Below are positions 1-7,729 of a stretch of DNA of 64,000 nucleotides, one piece after another. The notes under the pieces are model-generated. The model was not told where the DNA came from and did not search any database. It saw nothing but the letters and a program-made list of their open reading frames with translations. Origin of the DNA: CAYXGZ01 sp964464755 (GTDB taxonomy: Bacteria; Planctomycetota; MHYJ01; JACPRB01); NCBI GenBank assembly GCA_964464755.1, contig CAYXGZ010000006.1, forward strand, positions 1-64,000. The letters run 5' to 3'. Every line of letters begins with the position of its first letter. Positions within the stretch are counted from its first letter, which is position 1. The position numbers and the translations under genes were made by a program.

Positions 1-3
1 GGT

Positions 4-80
4 CGGGGGGTGGTGCAGCCTGGTAGCTGGTGGGGCTCAGGCCCCGTTGGTCGTGGTTTCAAACCCCACCCCCGCTACCA
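4..80 (+). tRNA. Decayed initiator-tRNA-like sequence, anticodon position CAG
   Basis: A 77-nt stretch has the length and landmarks of an initiator tRNA: D-loop AGCCTGGTA, three G-C pairs next to an anticodon loop starting CTCA, a TTCAAAC T-loop and an encoded ACCA end. The anticodon position reads CAG where initiator tRNA has CAT. Every arm carries mismatches: positions 1-72 and 3-70 in the acceptor, 10-25 and 11-24 in the D stem, 27-43 and 28-42 in the anticodon stem, 53-61 in the T stem. A mismatch at 1-72 is normal for initiators; the rest suggests a decayed copy. It lies about 110 nt before the WXG100-like gene. A functional odd tRNA cannot be excluded. Confidence 0.45.
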
Positions 81-152
81 TAGGGCGGACGTGCCCTTCC
101 CGGGGAGCGGCCGCGACCCAATCGCCGACTTCCGCCTCCCGCCCCGGCGTCC

Positions 153-158
153 TATACT
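153..158 (+). promoter_or_regulatory. Possible -10 element (TATACT) of the type VII-like operon
   Basis: TATACT lies 29 nt before the first ATG of the operon, followed by a ribosome binding site GGAGG at 175-179. No good -35 element is visible 16-18 nt upstream, so this rests on the -10 match alone. Confidence 0.3.
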
Positions 159-187
159 GGGGTCCCCCAGCGCCGGAGGATGCGACC

Positions 188-460
188 ATGCCCAAGGCCT
201 TCGTCAATCCCGACGACCTGCGACGTTTCGCCATCGACCTCAAGCGCTTCAACGAGGGCCTGAAGGCCGACCTCTCCGGCATCCACAAGCGCTTCTCCAA
301 GCTCGGCGAGACCTGGCAGGACCAGGAGCACGCCAAGTTCGCCGAGACCTTCGAGCAGATGGTGCGCACCCTCGCCAAGTTCGCCGAGGCCGCGGACAAG
401 CACGTCCCCTTCCTCCTCCGCAAGGCGGAGCGCATCCAGGAATACCTGGACCAGAGGTAG
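188..460 (+). CDS. WXG100-like (ESAT-6-like) protein, WxD variant
   Basis: A 90-aa all-helical protein with no signal peptide. The turn between two predicted helices reads W43-Q-D45 with F51 eight residues after the Trp, the spacing of the WXG100 family (W-x-G-x5-F/Y), but with Asp replacing Gly. WXG100 proteins are about 100-aa helical hairpins that dimerise and are exported by EssC/EccC-type FtsK ATPases. Start chosen at ATG 188 because GGAGG lies 8 nt upstream; a longer in-frame start at 47 would run across the tRNA-like sequence. First gene of a five-gene operon, 6 nt before the next. The actinobacterial YxxxD/E export signal is not seen at the C-terminus. The family call is from motif, size and context. 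Confidence 0.72.
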   Translation: MPKAFVNPDDLRRFAIDLKRFNEGLKADLSGIHKRFSKLGETWQDQEHAKFAETFEQMVRTLAKFAEAADKHVPFLLRKAERIQEYLDQR

Positions 461-466
461 GCACCC

Positions 467-976
467 ATGGCCGGAGGACCCGCCCGCATCGACTCGCAGG
501 ACATCATCCGCGACATCCGCGCCCGCTTCGTCACCTTCAACGAGGTCTGCAGCAACGCCCTCATGTCCCTCGAGTCCGACGTGCGCAGCACCGCCACCTG
601 GCTCCGGACCGACCGCGAGACCTACTGGAAGCAGCAGCACCGCCGGCGCGAGGAGGCCTACCAGATCGCCCTCAACGAGTACAACCGCGCCCGCGACGCC
701 GTCGCCGGCCCCATGGGCAAGCCGAGCTACATCGACGAGAAGAAGGCCTACGAGCGGGCCAAGCGCTCCAAGGAGGAGGCCGAGCGGGCCATCGCCGCCG
801 TCAAGTCCTGGACCCGCCTCCTCGAGCACAAGACCGAGAAGCTCTCCGGACCCTGCATCGCCCTCTCGATCCTCCTCGCCCACCTGACGCCCCGCGCCCT
901 GGCCCGGCTCGACCGCATGGCCGACCGCCTCGACGAGTACTTCCGCCCCGGCGACGGCGGGAAGGCGGCCCCGTGA
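467..976 (+). CDS. Helical 169-aa protein of the type VII-like operon
   Basis: I do not recognise a named family. The protein is predicted almost wholly helical and highly charged, with heptad-like stretches around residues 25-110 (many Arg, Glu, Ala) and a more hydrophobic helix at about 127-150. There is no signal peptide or clear membrane segment. It sits between two WxD miniproteins, 6 nt after the first, and its TGA overlaps the GTG start of the next gene, so translation is probably coupled. By position it could be a longer WXG-type substrate, a substrate chaperone or a structural partner of the ATPase encoded downstream; this is inference from context only. Confidence 0.7.
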   Translation: MAGGPARIDSQDIIRDIRARFVTFNEVCSNALMSLESDVRSTATWLRTDRETYWKQQHRRREEAYQIALNEYNRARDAVAGPMGKPSYIDEKKAYERAKRSKEEAERAIAAVKSWTRLLEHKTEKLSGPCIALSILLAHLTPRALARLDRMADRLDEYFRPGDGGKAAP

Positions 977-1188
977 AGGCCCGCGGCGGCAACGGCGCGG
1001 TGCTCTCCGGCGCCCTCAAGGAGTTCATGGTCCACTGGGAGCAGACCGCCCCCTACTGGAAGGACGAGGCCCGGACCGCCTTCGCGAAGGAGTTCCTCGA
1101 GGAGCTCGTCCCCGCGATCCGGGCCGCCTCCAACGCCGCCCAGCAGATCGAGGAGCTGCTCCGCCAGGTGCACCGGGACTGCAGCTGA
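973..1188 (+). CDS. Second WXG100-like miniprotein, WxD variant
   Basis: A 71-aa helical protein. W29-K-D31 followed by F37 repeats exactly the W-x-D-x5-F spacing of the protein encoded at 188-460, so the two may be paralogous partners, as in the EsxA/EsxB heterodimer. The GTG start at 973 overlaps the previous stop (GTGA). An internal ATG at 1027 would leave only about half of the first helix and has no better ribosome binding site. The stop is 4 nt before the ATPase start. It is shorter than typical WXG100 proteins (about 95-100 aa), so helix 1 is short. Confidence 0.68.
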   Translation: MKARGGNGAVLSGALKEFMVHWEQTAPYWKDEARTAFAKEFLEELVPAIRAASNAAQQIEELLRQVHRDCS

Positions 1189-1192
1189 ACCC

Positions 1193-4100
1193 ATGAACAA
1201 CACCCTGCGCTTCGACGCCCTCCGCACCCTCCTCGCGGACCTCAAGCGCCGCCTCAAGGAGATCCTCGCCGCCCGCGCCGAGGTCCAGGGCCGCGCCCGG
1301 GGCCGGCGCCGCGTCGCCGACGAGGCCGCCGCCAAGGCCGCCGGCGCCCTCGCCCGCGAGCAGGAGGCCCGGCTGCAGGAGCTCGAGGCCCGCGCCTCGG
1401 CCGCCCAGCAGGAGGCGGAGGCCGCCCACGCCGCGGAGCTCGCCCGCCTCGAGGAGGAGCACGCGGCCGCCGCCGCGGCCCGGAAGGAGGAGCTCTTCCT
1501 CCACCTCGGCCGCCTCAACGAGCAGCGCGTGAAGGAGAAGCAGCAGGCCCTCGCCGCGCTCCAGCAGAAGCACGCGGCCGTCGCCGGCCCCCTCGAGGCC
1601 GTCGAGCCGGGGCTCGCCGAGCTCCTCGCCGAGGCCACCGCCCTGCGCCAGAAGATCGAGGACTACGCCGCGGACCTGAGGCTCCCCCTCGAGGCCCCCG
1701 CCCCCCCCGCCTCCGCCGAGGGGACCCCGGACTCCGCCCGGGCCGCCCTGGAGGCCCTCAAGCGCGCGCTGCGGGAGCGCCGCCGCGAGCTCCGGATGCA
1801 CTACGCGCGGCGCGGCCCCTGGGTCGTCGTCGCCCTGCTCCTCCTCGTCGCCCACGGCCTGGCCCTGGTCGGGATCTGGGCCGTGCGCCGCGACATCCTC
1901 GTGCCCGCCACGTTCATCGCCCCCGTGTCCTGGCTCGTCACCGTCGGCCTCGCCCTCGGCGTCCGCGCCCTCCTCCGGGGACGGGCCCGCGGCGTCCTCG
2001 AGGGCCTGCGGACCGACGCCCTCGCCCTCCTCGACTCGGTCCAGCGCCAGCAGGCCGCCCTCCGCGCCCGCCTCGACGACGCCGAGCGCTCCTACGTCGA
2101 GCAGATGAACGCGCTCAACGCCTCGCTCGAGGAGAAGTTCCGCGGGCCCGAGGACGTGGCCAAGCGCGCCGAGGCGGCGGCCCTCGACGTCCTCAACCAG
2201 CGCCGCGAGGAACTCGTCGCCAAGGCCCACCGCGCCGGCTGCCTCGCCTCCGACCAGGTCGAGGAGCGCTTCGAGCGCGAGCGCGAGGCGCTCCGGGAGC
2301 GGCACCGCGGCGAGCAGGAGCGCCAGGACACCGCCCGCGACCTGGCCGCCGCCGAGATCGACGCCGAGGAGCGCGCGGAGCTCGACCGCCTGGCGGCCCG
2401 CTGGAAATCGGCCGCCTACGGGTTCTCCCAGCTCGTCGAGGAGGCCCGCGAGCGCAGCCGCCGCGGCTACCGGCCCTGGAGCGACCCCGGCTGGAAGAAC
2501 CCCGTCCTCCCCGACGAGTTCCCGCCCGCCGTCCACCTCGGCGACGTCGAGGTCGACCTGCGGGCCCTCGTCGACGCCCCGGCCGGCGATCCCGACTTCG
2601 GCTTCCCCGGCGACGGGATCGCCCGCCTGCCCCTCGCGCTCTCCTTCCCCGACCAAGGGTCGCTCTTCGCCGAGGTCGGCCCGGAATCCCGGGGCCGGGC
2701 GATGGAGACGCTCTTCGGCGCCCTCCTGCGCATCCTCACCGGCCTGCCGCCCGGCAAGGCGAAGTTCCTGATTTTCGACCCCGTCGGCCTCGGCCAGAAC
2801 CTCGCGGCCCTCATGCACCTCGCCGACCACGACGAGTCCCTCGTCGGCGGCCGCATCTGGACCGAGACGGGCCACCTCGAGCGCAAGCTCGCCGAGCTGA
2901 CGGAGCACGTCGAGAAGGTGATCCAGAAGTACCTGCGCAACCGCCACGCGACGATCGACGAGTACAACCGCGAGGTCGGCCCGATGGCGGAGGCCTACCG
3001 CTTCCTCGTCATCACGGACTTCCCGACCGGCTTCAGCGAGATCGCCGTCGAGCGGCTCGCCAGCCTCGTCGCCAGCGGGCCGCGCTGCGGCGTGCACACC
3101 CTGATCCTGCACGACCGGACGCAGAAGCTCCCCGCCTCCGTGGACCTCGCGCGGCTCCGGCACAACGGCCAGGTCCTCCAGTCCGGCCCCGAGGGCCTCG
3201 TCCTCGCCGACGAGGTCGTCCCCCGCGCCCCGCTGAAGCTCGAGGAGCTCCCCGGCGCCGAGGAGCTGACCGCGATCCTCCACGCCGTCGGCAAGCGCAG
3301 CGTCGAGGCGAAGCGCGTCGAGGTCCCCTTCGACAACGTCGTCCCCAAGACGGGCGAGGAGTGGAGCCTGTCCTCCGAGACCGGCCTGCGCGTCGCCGTG
3401 GGCCGGGCCGCGGCCGAGCGCCTCCAGTACCTCGAGCTGGGCCGGGGCACCGCGCAGCACGCCCTCATCGCCGGCAAGACGGGCTCGGGCAAGTCGACGC
3501 TCTTCCGGGTCCTGATCACCAACCTGGCCTCGTGGTACTCGCCCCGCGAGGTCGAGTTCTACCTGATCGACTTCAAGAAGGGCGTCGAGTTCAAGACCTT
3601 CGCCACGCACGAGCTGCCGCACGCCCGGGTCGTCGCCATCGAGAGCGACCGCGAGTACGGGGTCAGCGTGCTCCGGCGGCTCGACCAGGAGTTCGTGCTC
3701 CGCGCGGAGCGCTTCCGCAAGGCCGGCGTCCAGGACTTCGCGGGCTACCGCAAGGCGGCCGGCGCCGAGCACCTGCCCCGCACGCTGCTCCTCATCGACG
3801 AGTTCCAGGAGTTCTTCACGGAGGAGGACTCCACGGCGCAGGAGGCCGCGCTGCTGCTCGACCGCATCGTGCGCCAGGGCCGGGCCTTCGGCGTGCACGT
3901 GATCCTGGGCTCGCAGACGCTCGGCGGGTCGTACTCGCTGGCCAAGGCCACGCTGGGCCAGATGGGCGTGCGCATCGCCCTGCAGTGCAACGAGGCGGAC
4001 TCCTACCTCATCCTCAGCGACGACAACGCGGCCGCGCGGCTTTTGTCCCGGCCCGGCGAGGCCATCTACAACGACATGTCCGGCATGATCGAGGGCAACA

Positions 4101-5071
4101 ACCCGTTCCAGGTGGTGTGGCTCTCCGACGAGACCGAGGAGCGGCGCCTGCAGTCCGTGCGCGAGCGCGCGCGGCGCGAGAACTGGACGCCGCCGGAGCC
4201 GATGGCCGTCTTCGAGGGCAACGTCCCCGCCGACCTGCGGCGCAACGGGCTGCTCAACCGGCGGCTCGCGGCCGGGGGCCCGGTGGACGGCCGCGGGCCG
4301 GACGTCGCCTGGGTCGGCGAGGCCAACGCGATCAAGGGGCCCACCGAGGTCCGCTTCCGCCGCCAGGGCGGCGGCAACCTCCTGGTCATCGGCCAGCAGC
4401 GCGAGTCCGCCCTCGCCGTCGTCCTCTCGTCCATCGTCAGCCTCGCCTCGGGCCGCGCGGTCGGAGGGGTCCGCTTCGTCGTCCTCGACGGCAGCCCGCC
4501 CGAGCTCCGCTACGGCCGCGGACTGTCCACGCTCGCCCAGCTCGTGCCCCACGAGATCGAGTTCCCGGAGTTCGGCGCCGCCTCGAAGGTGATCGAGGAC
4601 CTCGACGAGGAGGTCCGGGGGCGCCTTGCCGGGGACCGGGACAAGGCGAAGCCCGTCTTCCTCGTGCTCAACGACCTCCAGCGCTTCCGCAAGTTGCGCC
4701 AGGACGAGTTCGACCTCTCCTCGGGCGGCGAGGAGGAGTCCGCCACGCCCGGGCAGCGGCTCGCCCGCATCCTCTCCGAGGGGCCGGCGCAGGGCGTGCA
4801 CGCGATCGTCTGGTGCGACTCGCTGAACAACCTCAACCGGACGCTGAGCCGCAAGTCCCTGAAGGAGTTCGAGTCGCGCATCCTCTTCCAGATGAGCGCG
4901 TCCGACTCGTCGGAGCTGATCGACTCCCCGCTCGCCGGCAAGCTCGGCCTGCACCGCGGACTCCTCGTCGTCGAGGAGGAGGGCTCGATCGAGAAGTTCC
5001 GGCCCTACGCCCTGCCCGAGCCCGAGCAGGCGGCCGCGATTCGCGGGGCCCTGGCGGCGCGGTCGCGCTGA
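1193..5071 (+). CDS. Membrane FtsK/SpoIIIE-type ATPase, EssC/EccC-like
   Basis: A 1292-aa protein. Residues 1-205 are Ala/Glu/Arg-rich coiled coil, two membrane segments follow at about 209-231 and 236-262, then a second coiled coil to about 430. The rest shows three FtsK-like domains. The middle one is canonical: Walker A G761-KTGSGK-S768 and Walker B LLLIDE at 865-870. The region at about 440-690 (including FLIFDPVGLGQN) and the C-terminal region at about 1040-1290 (VIGQQRESA in the P-loop place, FLVLND, later ELIDSPLAGKLG) look like degenerate copies. Three tandem ATPase folds behind two membrane helices resemble EssC/EccC of type VII secretion. With the WxD miniproteins directly upstream, a role as their export motor is the most economical reading. 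A DNA-translocating FtsK role is less likely: the FtsK gamma domain is absent. Confidence 0.8.
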   Translation: MNNTLRFDALRTLLADLKRRLKEILAARAEVQGRARGRRRVADEAAAKAAGALAREQEARLQELEARASAAQQEAEAAHAAELARLEEEHAAAAAARKEELFLHLGRLNEQRVKEKQQALAALQQKHAAVAGPLEAVEPGLAELLAEATALRQKIEDYAADLRLPLEAPAPPASAEGTPDSARAALEALKRALRERRRELRMHYARRGPWVVVALLLLVAHGLALVGIWAVRRDILVPATFIAPVSWLVTVGLALGVRALLRGRARGVLEGLRTDALALLDSVQRQQAALRARLDDAERSYVEQMNALNASLEEKFRGPEDVAKRAEAAALDVLNQRREELVAKAHRAGCLASDQVEERFEREREALRERHRGEQERQDTARDLAAAEIDAEERAELDRLAARWKSAAYGFSQLVEEARERSRRGYRPWSDPGWKNPVLPDEFPPAVHLGDVEVDLRALVDAPAGDPDFGFPGDGIARLPLALSFPDQGSLFAEVGPESRGRAMETLFGALLRILTGLPPGKAKFLIFDPVGLGQNLAALMHLADHDESLVGGRIWTETGHLERKLAELTEHVEKVIQKYLRNRHATIDEYNREVGPMAEAYRFLVITDFPTGFSEIAVERLASLVASGPRCGVHTLILHDRTQKLPASVDLARLRHNGQVLQSGPEGLVLADEVVPRAPLKLEELPGAEELTAILHAVGKRSVEAKRVEVPFDNVVPKTGEEWSLSSETGLRVAVGRAAAERLQYLELGRGTAQHALIAGKTGSGKSTLFRVLITNLASWYSPREVEFYLIDFKKGVEFKTFATHELPHARVVAIESDREYGVSVLRRLDQEFVLRAERFRKAGVQDFAGYRKAAGAEHLPRTLLLIDEFQEFFTEEDSTAQEAALLLDRIVRQGRAFGVHVILGSQTLGGSYSLAKATLGQMGVRIALQCNEADSYLILSDDNAAARLLSRPGEAIYNDMSGMIEGNNPFQVVWLSDETEERRLQSVRERARRENWTPPEPMAVFEGNVPADLRRNGLLNRRLAAGGPVDGRGPDVAWVGEANAIKGPTEVRFRRQGGGNLLVIGQQRESALAVVLSSIVSLASGRAVGGVRFVVLDGSPPELRYGRGLSTLAQLVPHEIEFPEFGAASKVIEDLDEEVRGRLAGDRDKAKPVFLVLNDLQRFRKLRQDEFDLSSGGEEESATPGQRLARILSEGPAQGVHAIVWCDSLNNLNRTLSRKSLKEFESRILFQMSASDSSELIDSPLAGKLGLHRGLLVVEEEGSIEKFRPYALPEPEQAAAIRGALAARSR

Positions 5072-5079
5072 GGGGATCC

Positions 5080-6546
5080 ATGCGCGTCGCGCCCCTCGGC
5101 CTGCTCATCCTCCTGTCCTGCGCGGCCCCGGAGGCCGTCCCGGAGCCCCGCTCCGCGGAGCGGACCTACCACGCGGGTTCGCCCCGGGCGACGTGCCTGG
5201 CCTGGTCTCCGGACGGGAGGCTGCTCGCGGCCGGGACCGAGGCCCCGGACGTGCGGATCTACAATGCCGCGTCCGGCGCCCTCGTGAACCTCCTCCCCCG
5301 CCCCTCGACGCCCGCGGCCCTCGCGTGGTCGCCCGACGCCTCGGCGCTCGCGGTCGGATCGACCGGCCGGGTCTCCCTGGTCGATCCGGTGAACGGCCAG
5401 GAGCGCGCGTACCACGAGCTCGAGGACTACCCGGTCCGCGCGGTGGCCTGGTCCCCGGACGGGCGCTGGGTCGCGGTCGCGGAGGGCGGCGCCCCGGGCC
5501 GGCCCTTCCTCGGCGCGCTCCACGTCGGCGACACGGCCTCCGGCGCCTGGGTCGAGCCGCTCCTCGGCGGCACGGTGAGCCCCGACTGGTACTCGCTGGC
5601 GTTCTCGCCGGACTCGCGCCTCCTCGCGGCCGGGTCGGGCCAGCAGCAGTCCTTCCTCCACCTCGTGCCGCTGCCCCCCGCCGCGACCCGCCCCCTCGAG
5701 GGGCACGTCCACGCGGTGCGCTCCCTCGCCTTCCTGACCGGCGGAAGGCTGCTCTTCTCGCTCTCGGCGCTGGGCCACGCCCAGGTCCGGGAGCTTCCCT
5801 CCGGGGACCGGCGCTTCCGCCTCGAGGAGCGGCTGCCCGACGGCCTGCACGGCGCCGCGGCCGACGCCCCGGGCCGGCTCCTGCTGCTCGCGGGTCCCGG
5901 GTCGCGCCTCTCGGTGATCGAGACCCTGACCTGGGAACGGCTGCTCGACGCCGAGCCGCCGGGCCCCTCGCTGCGGATCGTCACGCTGTCCCCCCGCGGC
6001 CATCGCTACGCGGGCCTCGACGAGGACGGGGCGGTGCGCGGAGGGGAGATCGACTCGCTGGTCGAGGGCGAGGCGCCCGCCGAGACCTGGGAGGCGCTGG
6101 AGGGCCTCGATCCCCGGCCCGCGCGGCTCGCGGCGCGGCGACTGCGGGCCGATCCCGCGGCGGCGGCCGCCCTGATCCGGGGCCAGTTCGTCACGCCGGA
6201 TGCGCACCGCTTCGCCGGCCTCGTGGAGGGCCTCGCGAGCGACCAGCCGGAGCTCCGGGAGGCGGCGCAGGAGGCGCTGGCCCGGCACGGGCCGGCGATC
6301 CACGAGCTGGCGACCCGGCGCATCGCCGAGGGCAGGGATCCGGAGACGGTGTCCCGGCTGCGGGCCCTGGTGCAGGACTCCGAGGAGGCCCTGCGGCCCT
6401 CGGGCGCGGGGACCCGGGCCCGGCGCCGCGCGATCGCGGTCCTCGAGGACCTGGGCGCGCCCGGGCGGGCGGTGCTCGCCTGGATCGCGAAGGAGTCCCC
6501 CTCCCCCGCGGAGCGGGCCCTGGCGTCGGCCGCGCTGGCGCGCTAG
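5080..6546 (+). CDS. WD40-like beta-propeller lipoprotein
   Basis: A 488-aa protein with a lipoprotein signal ending LLSC (Cys14), so probably anchored in a membrane outside the cytoplasm. Repeated blades carry the WD40-type motif of hydrophobic residues followed by SPDGR/SPDA (for example CLAWSPDGRLLAAG, AVAWSPDGRWVAVA, LAFSPDSRLLAAG), covering about residues 30-330. The C-terminal 150 residues are helical and Ala/Arg/Glu-rich (HEAT-like). ATG 5080 is only 8 nt after the ATPase stop, so it is the last gene of the type VII-like operon and could be an envelope component or effector-binding scaffold. WD40-like proteins are common in planctomycetes, so a separate function is possible. Its stop overlaps the convergent gene by 4 nt. 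Confidence 0.75.
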   Translation: MRVAPLGLLILLSCAAPEAVPEPRSAERTYHAGSPRATCLAWSPDGRLLAAGTEAPDVRIYNAASGALVNLLPRPSTPAALAWSPDASALAVGSTGRVSLVDPVNGQERAYHELEDYPVRAVAWSPDGRWVAVAEGGAPGRPFLGALHVGDTASGAWVEPLLGGTVSPDWYSLAFSPDSRLLAAGSGQQQSFLHLVPLPPAATRPLEGHVHAVRSLAFLTGGRLLFSLSALGHAQVRELPSGDRRFRLEERLPDGLHGAAADAPGRLLLLAGPGSRLSVIETLTWERLLDAEPPGPSLRIVTLSPRGHRYAGLDEDGAVRGGEIDSLVEGEAPAETWEALEGLDPRPARLAARRLRADPAAAAALIRGQFVTPDAHRFAGLVEGLASDQPELREAAQEALARHGPAIHELATRRIAEGRDPETVSRLRALVQDSEEALRPSGAGTRARRRAIAVLEDLGAPGRAVLAWIAKESPSPAERALASAALAR

Positions 6547-7373
6547 CCCCCGTACAGCTTCGTCACGGCCGCCTGGAAGTCCTGCTGGAGCTTCATGGCC
6601 TTCGCGGTCTTCTGCTCCGGCGACTCCTTGCCGAGCATCAGCTTCTGGATGGCCGCCTGGAGCTCCGTCGCGAGCTTCTCGACCTTCTTTTGCTTCTCCG
6701 CGTACTCGGCCGGGACCTCGTAGGACGGGCCCGGGCCCTGGGCGGCCGCGGCGACCATCGCCTTGGCGCGGTCGAGCAGCTGCCGCGCGGGCGAATGGGA
6801 CGGGTCGACCTCGACGCAGGTCTCGAGCACGGTCGCGGCGTCCGCGTTCTCGCCCTTCTCGACGAGGCAGGCGCCGAGCTTGTACAGGAGCACGGGGTCG
6901 CGGCCGTGGTGCTTCACGCCGAGGCGCAGGACCTCGATGGCGCGGTCGAGCGTCGCGGGCTCCATCAGGCAGCTCGCGAGGCCGTCGCAGGCCTTGACCC
7001 AGTCGTCGCTGTCCTCGGGCAGGCCCATGGCGCGCTCGAAGTGCGGGATGGCCTCGGTGCCCCGGCCCGTGTAGCGGAACATGTTGCCGAGCATGATGTG
7101 CGCGCGCCCGTGGTTGTCCGCGAGCTCGATGGCCTTCTGGAAGCGCTCGACGGCCTGGTTGACGATGGCGACGTCCGCCGCGGAGAGCCGGCCGCCGCGG
7201 AGCTGCTTCTCGACGGTCTTGGCGAGCCGCAGGCCCTCGTTGTAGACCTCGTTGGCGTCGAGGCCCTCGTCGGCGGGCGCGGGCTTCGCAGGCTTCGCGG
7301 CCTTCGGCGCCTTGGGGGCCTTCGCCGCCTTCTTCGCCTTGGGCGCGGACTTCTTCGCGGGCTTGCTCGCCAT
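6543..7373 (-). CDS. TPR-repeat protein with Lys/Ala/Pro-rich N-terminus
   Basis: A 276-aa protein. Residues 1-35 are low-complexity Lys/Ala/Pro, like a histone tail or nucleic-acid-binding extension; residues 45-200 contain TPR-type helical pairs (for example AVERFQKAIELADNHGRAHI). The C-terminal part is helical. There is no signal peptide. Start from AGGAGGA 3 nt before the ATG. It lies 8 nt after the small coiled-coil gene and closes a series of eight minus-strand genes. TPRs imply a protein-binding scaffold; the partner is unknown. Confidence 0.75.
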   Translation of the reverse strand: MASKPAKKSAPKAKKAAKAPKAPKAAKPAKPAPADEGLDANEVYNEGLRLAKTVEKQLRGGRLSAADVAIVNQAVERFQKAIELADNHGRAHIMLGNMFRYTGRGTEAIPHFERAMGLPEDSDDWVKACDGLASCLMEPATLDRAIEVLRLGVKHHGRDPVLLYKLGACLVEKGENADAATVLETCVEVDPSHSPARQLLDRAKAMVAAAAQGPGPSYEVPAEYAEKQKKVEKLATELQAAIQKLMLGKESPEQKTAKAMKLQQDFQAAVTKLYGG

Positions 7374-7381
7374 GGCTCCTC

Positions 7382-7678
7382 CTAGTTCCCGCCCTTGGGA
7401 TGGCGGGTCCGGCGGCCGTCGAGGACCCCGTCCTCGATGTCCACCGCGGTCATGACCCGGGCGAAATCATCCCGCGTCACGACGCCCTTGTCCACGATCA
7501 GGCGACCCAGGGACTCGACGACCAGCTCGAGTCGGCCCAGCCGCTCCTCGAGGTCGTGGGACAGGTCCTTCACCCGCGCCGCGGAGCGGCGTTCCAGGCG
7601 CTCGGCCCGCTCCTTCAGCCGCTCGATGTCCGAGCGCTGCCAGTACTCGTTGTCGAAGAAGTACTTGAATATGCTCAT
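7382..7678 (-). CDS. Small coiled-coil protein
   Basis: A 98-aa protein with an N-terminal MSIFKYFFDNEYWQR segment, an Arg/Glu-rich coiled coil (about 18-55) and a C-terminal part LGRLIVDKGVVTRDDFARV that resembles the G-x-V-T helical motif found at the N-termini of the two kinases later in the window. GGAGG lies 5 nt before ATG 7678; an in-frame GTG 6 nt further upstream overlaps that GGAGG and is unlikely. No named family recognised. Probably cytoplasmic. Confidence 0.65.
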   Translation of the reverse strand: MSIFKYFFDNEYWQRSDIERLKERAERLERRSAARVKDLSHDLEERLGRLELVVESLGRLIVDKGVVTRDDFARVMTAVDIEDGVLDGRRTRHPKGGN

Positions 7679-7729
7679 CGGCACCTCCGGGGGATTCCGA
7701 CTCGGCCCGGCCCCTCCCGTGACGGGGAA

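Noticed and set aside
1025..4954. A 1309-codon open frame on the minus strand opposite the FtsK-like gene
   Set aside because: Long antisense frames are common in GC-rich DNA; this one is low-complexity (Leu/Gly/Ala/Arg) and lacks domains, while the opposite strand encodes a recognisable ATPase.
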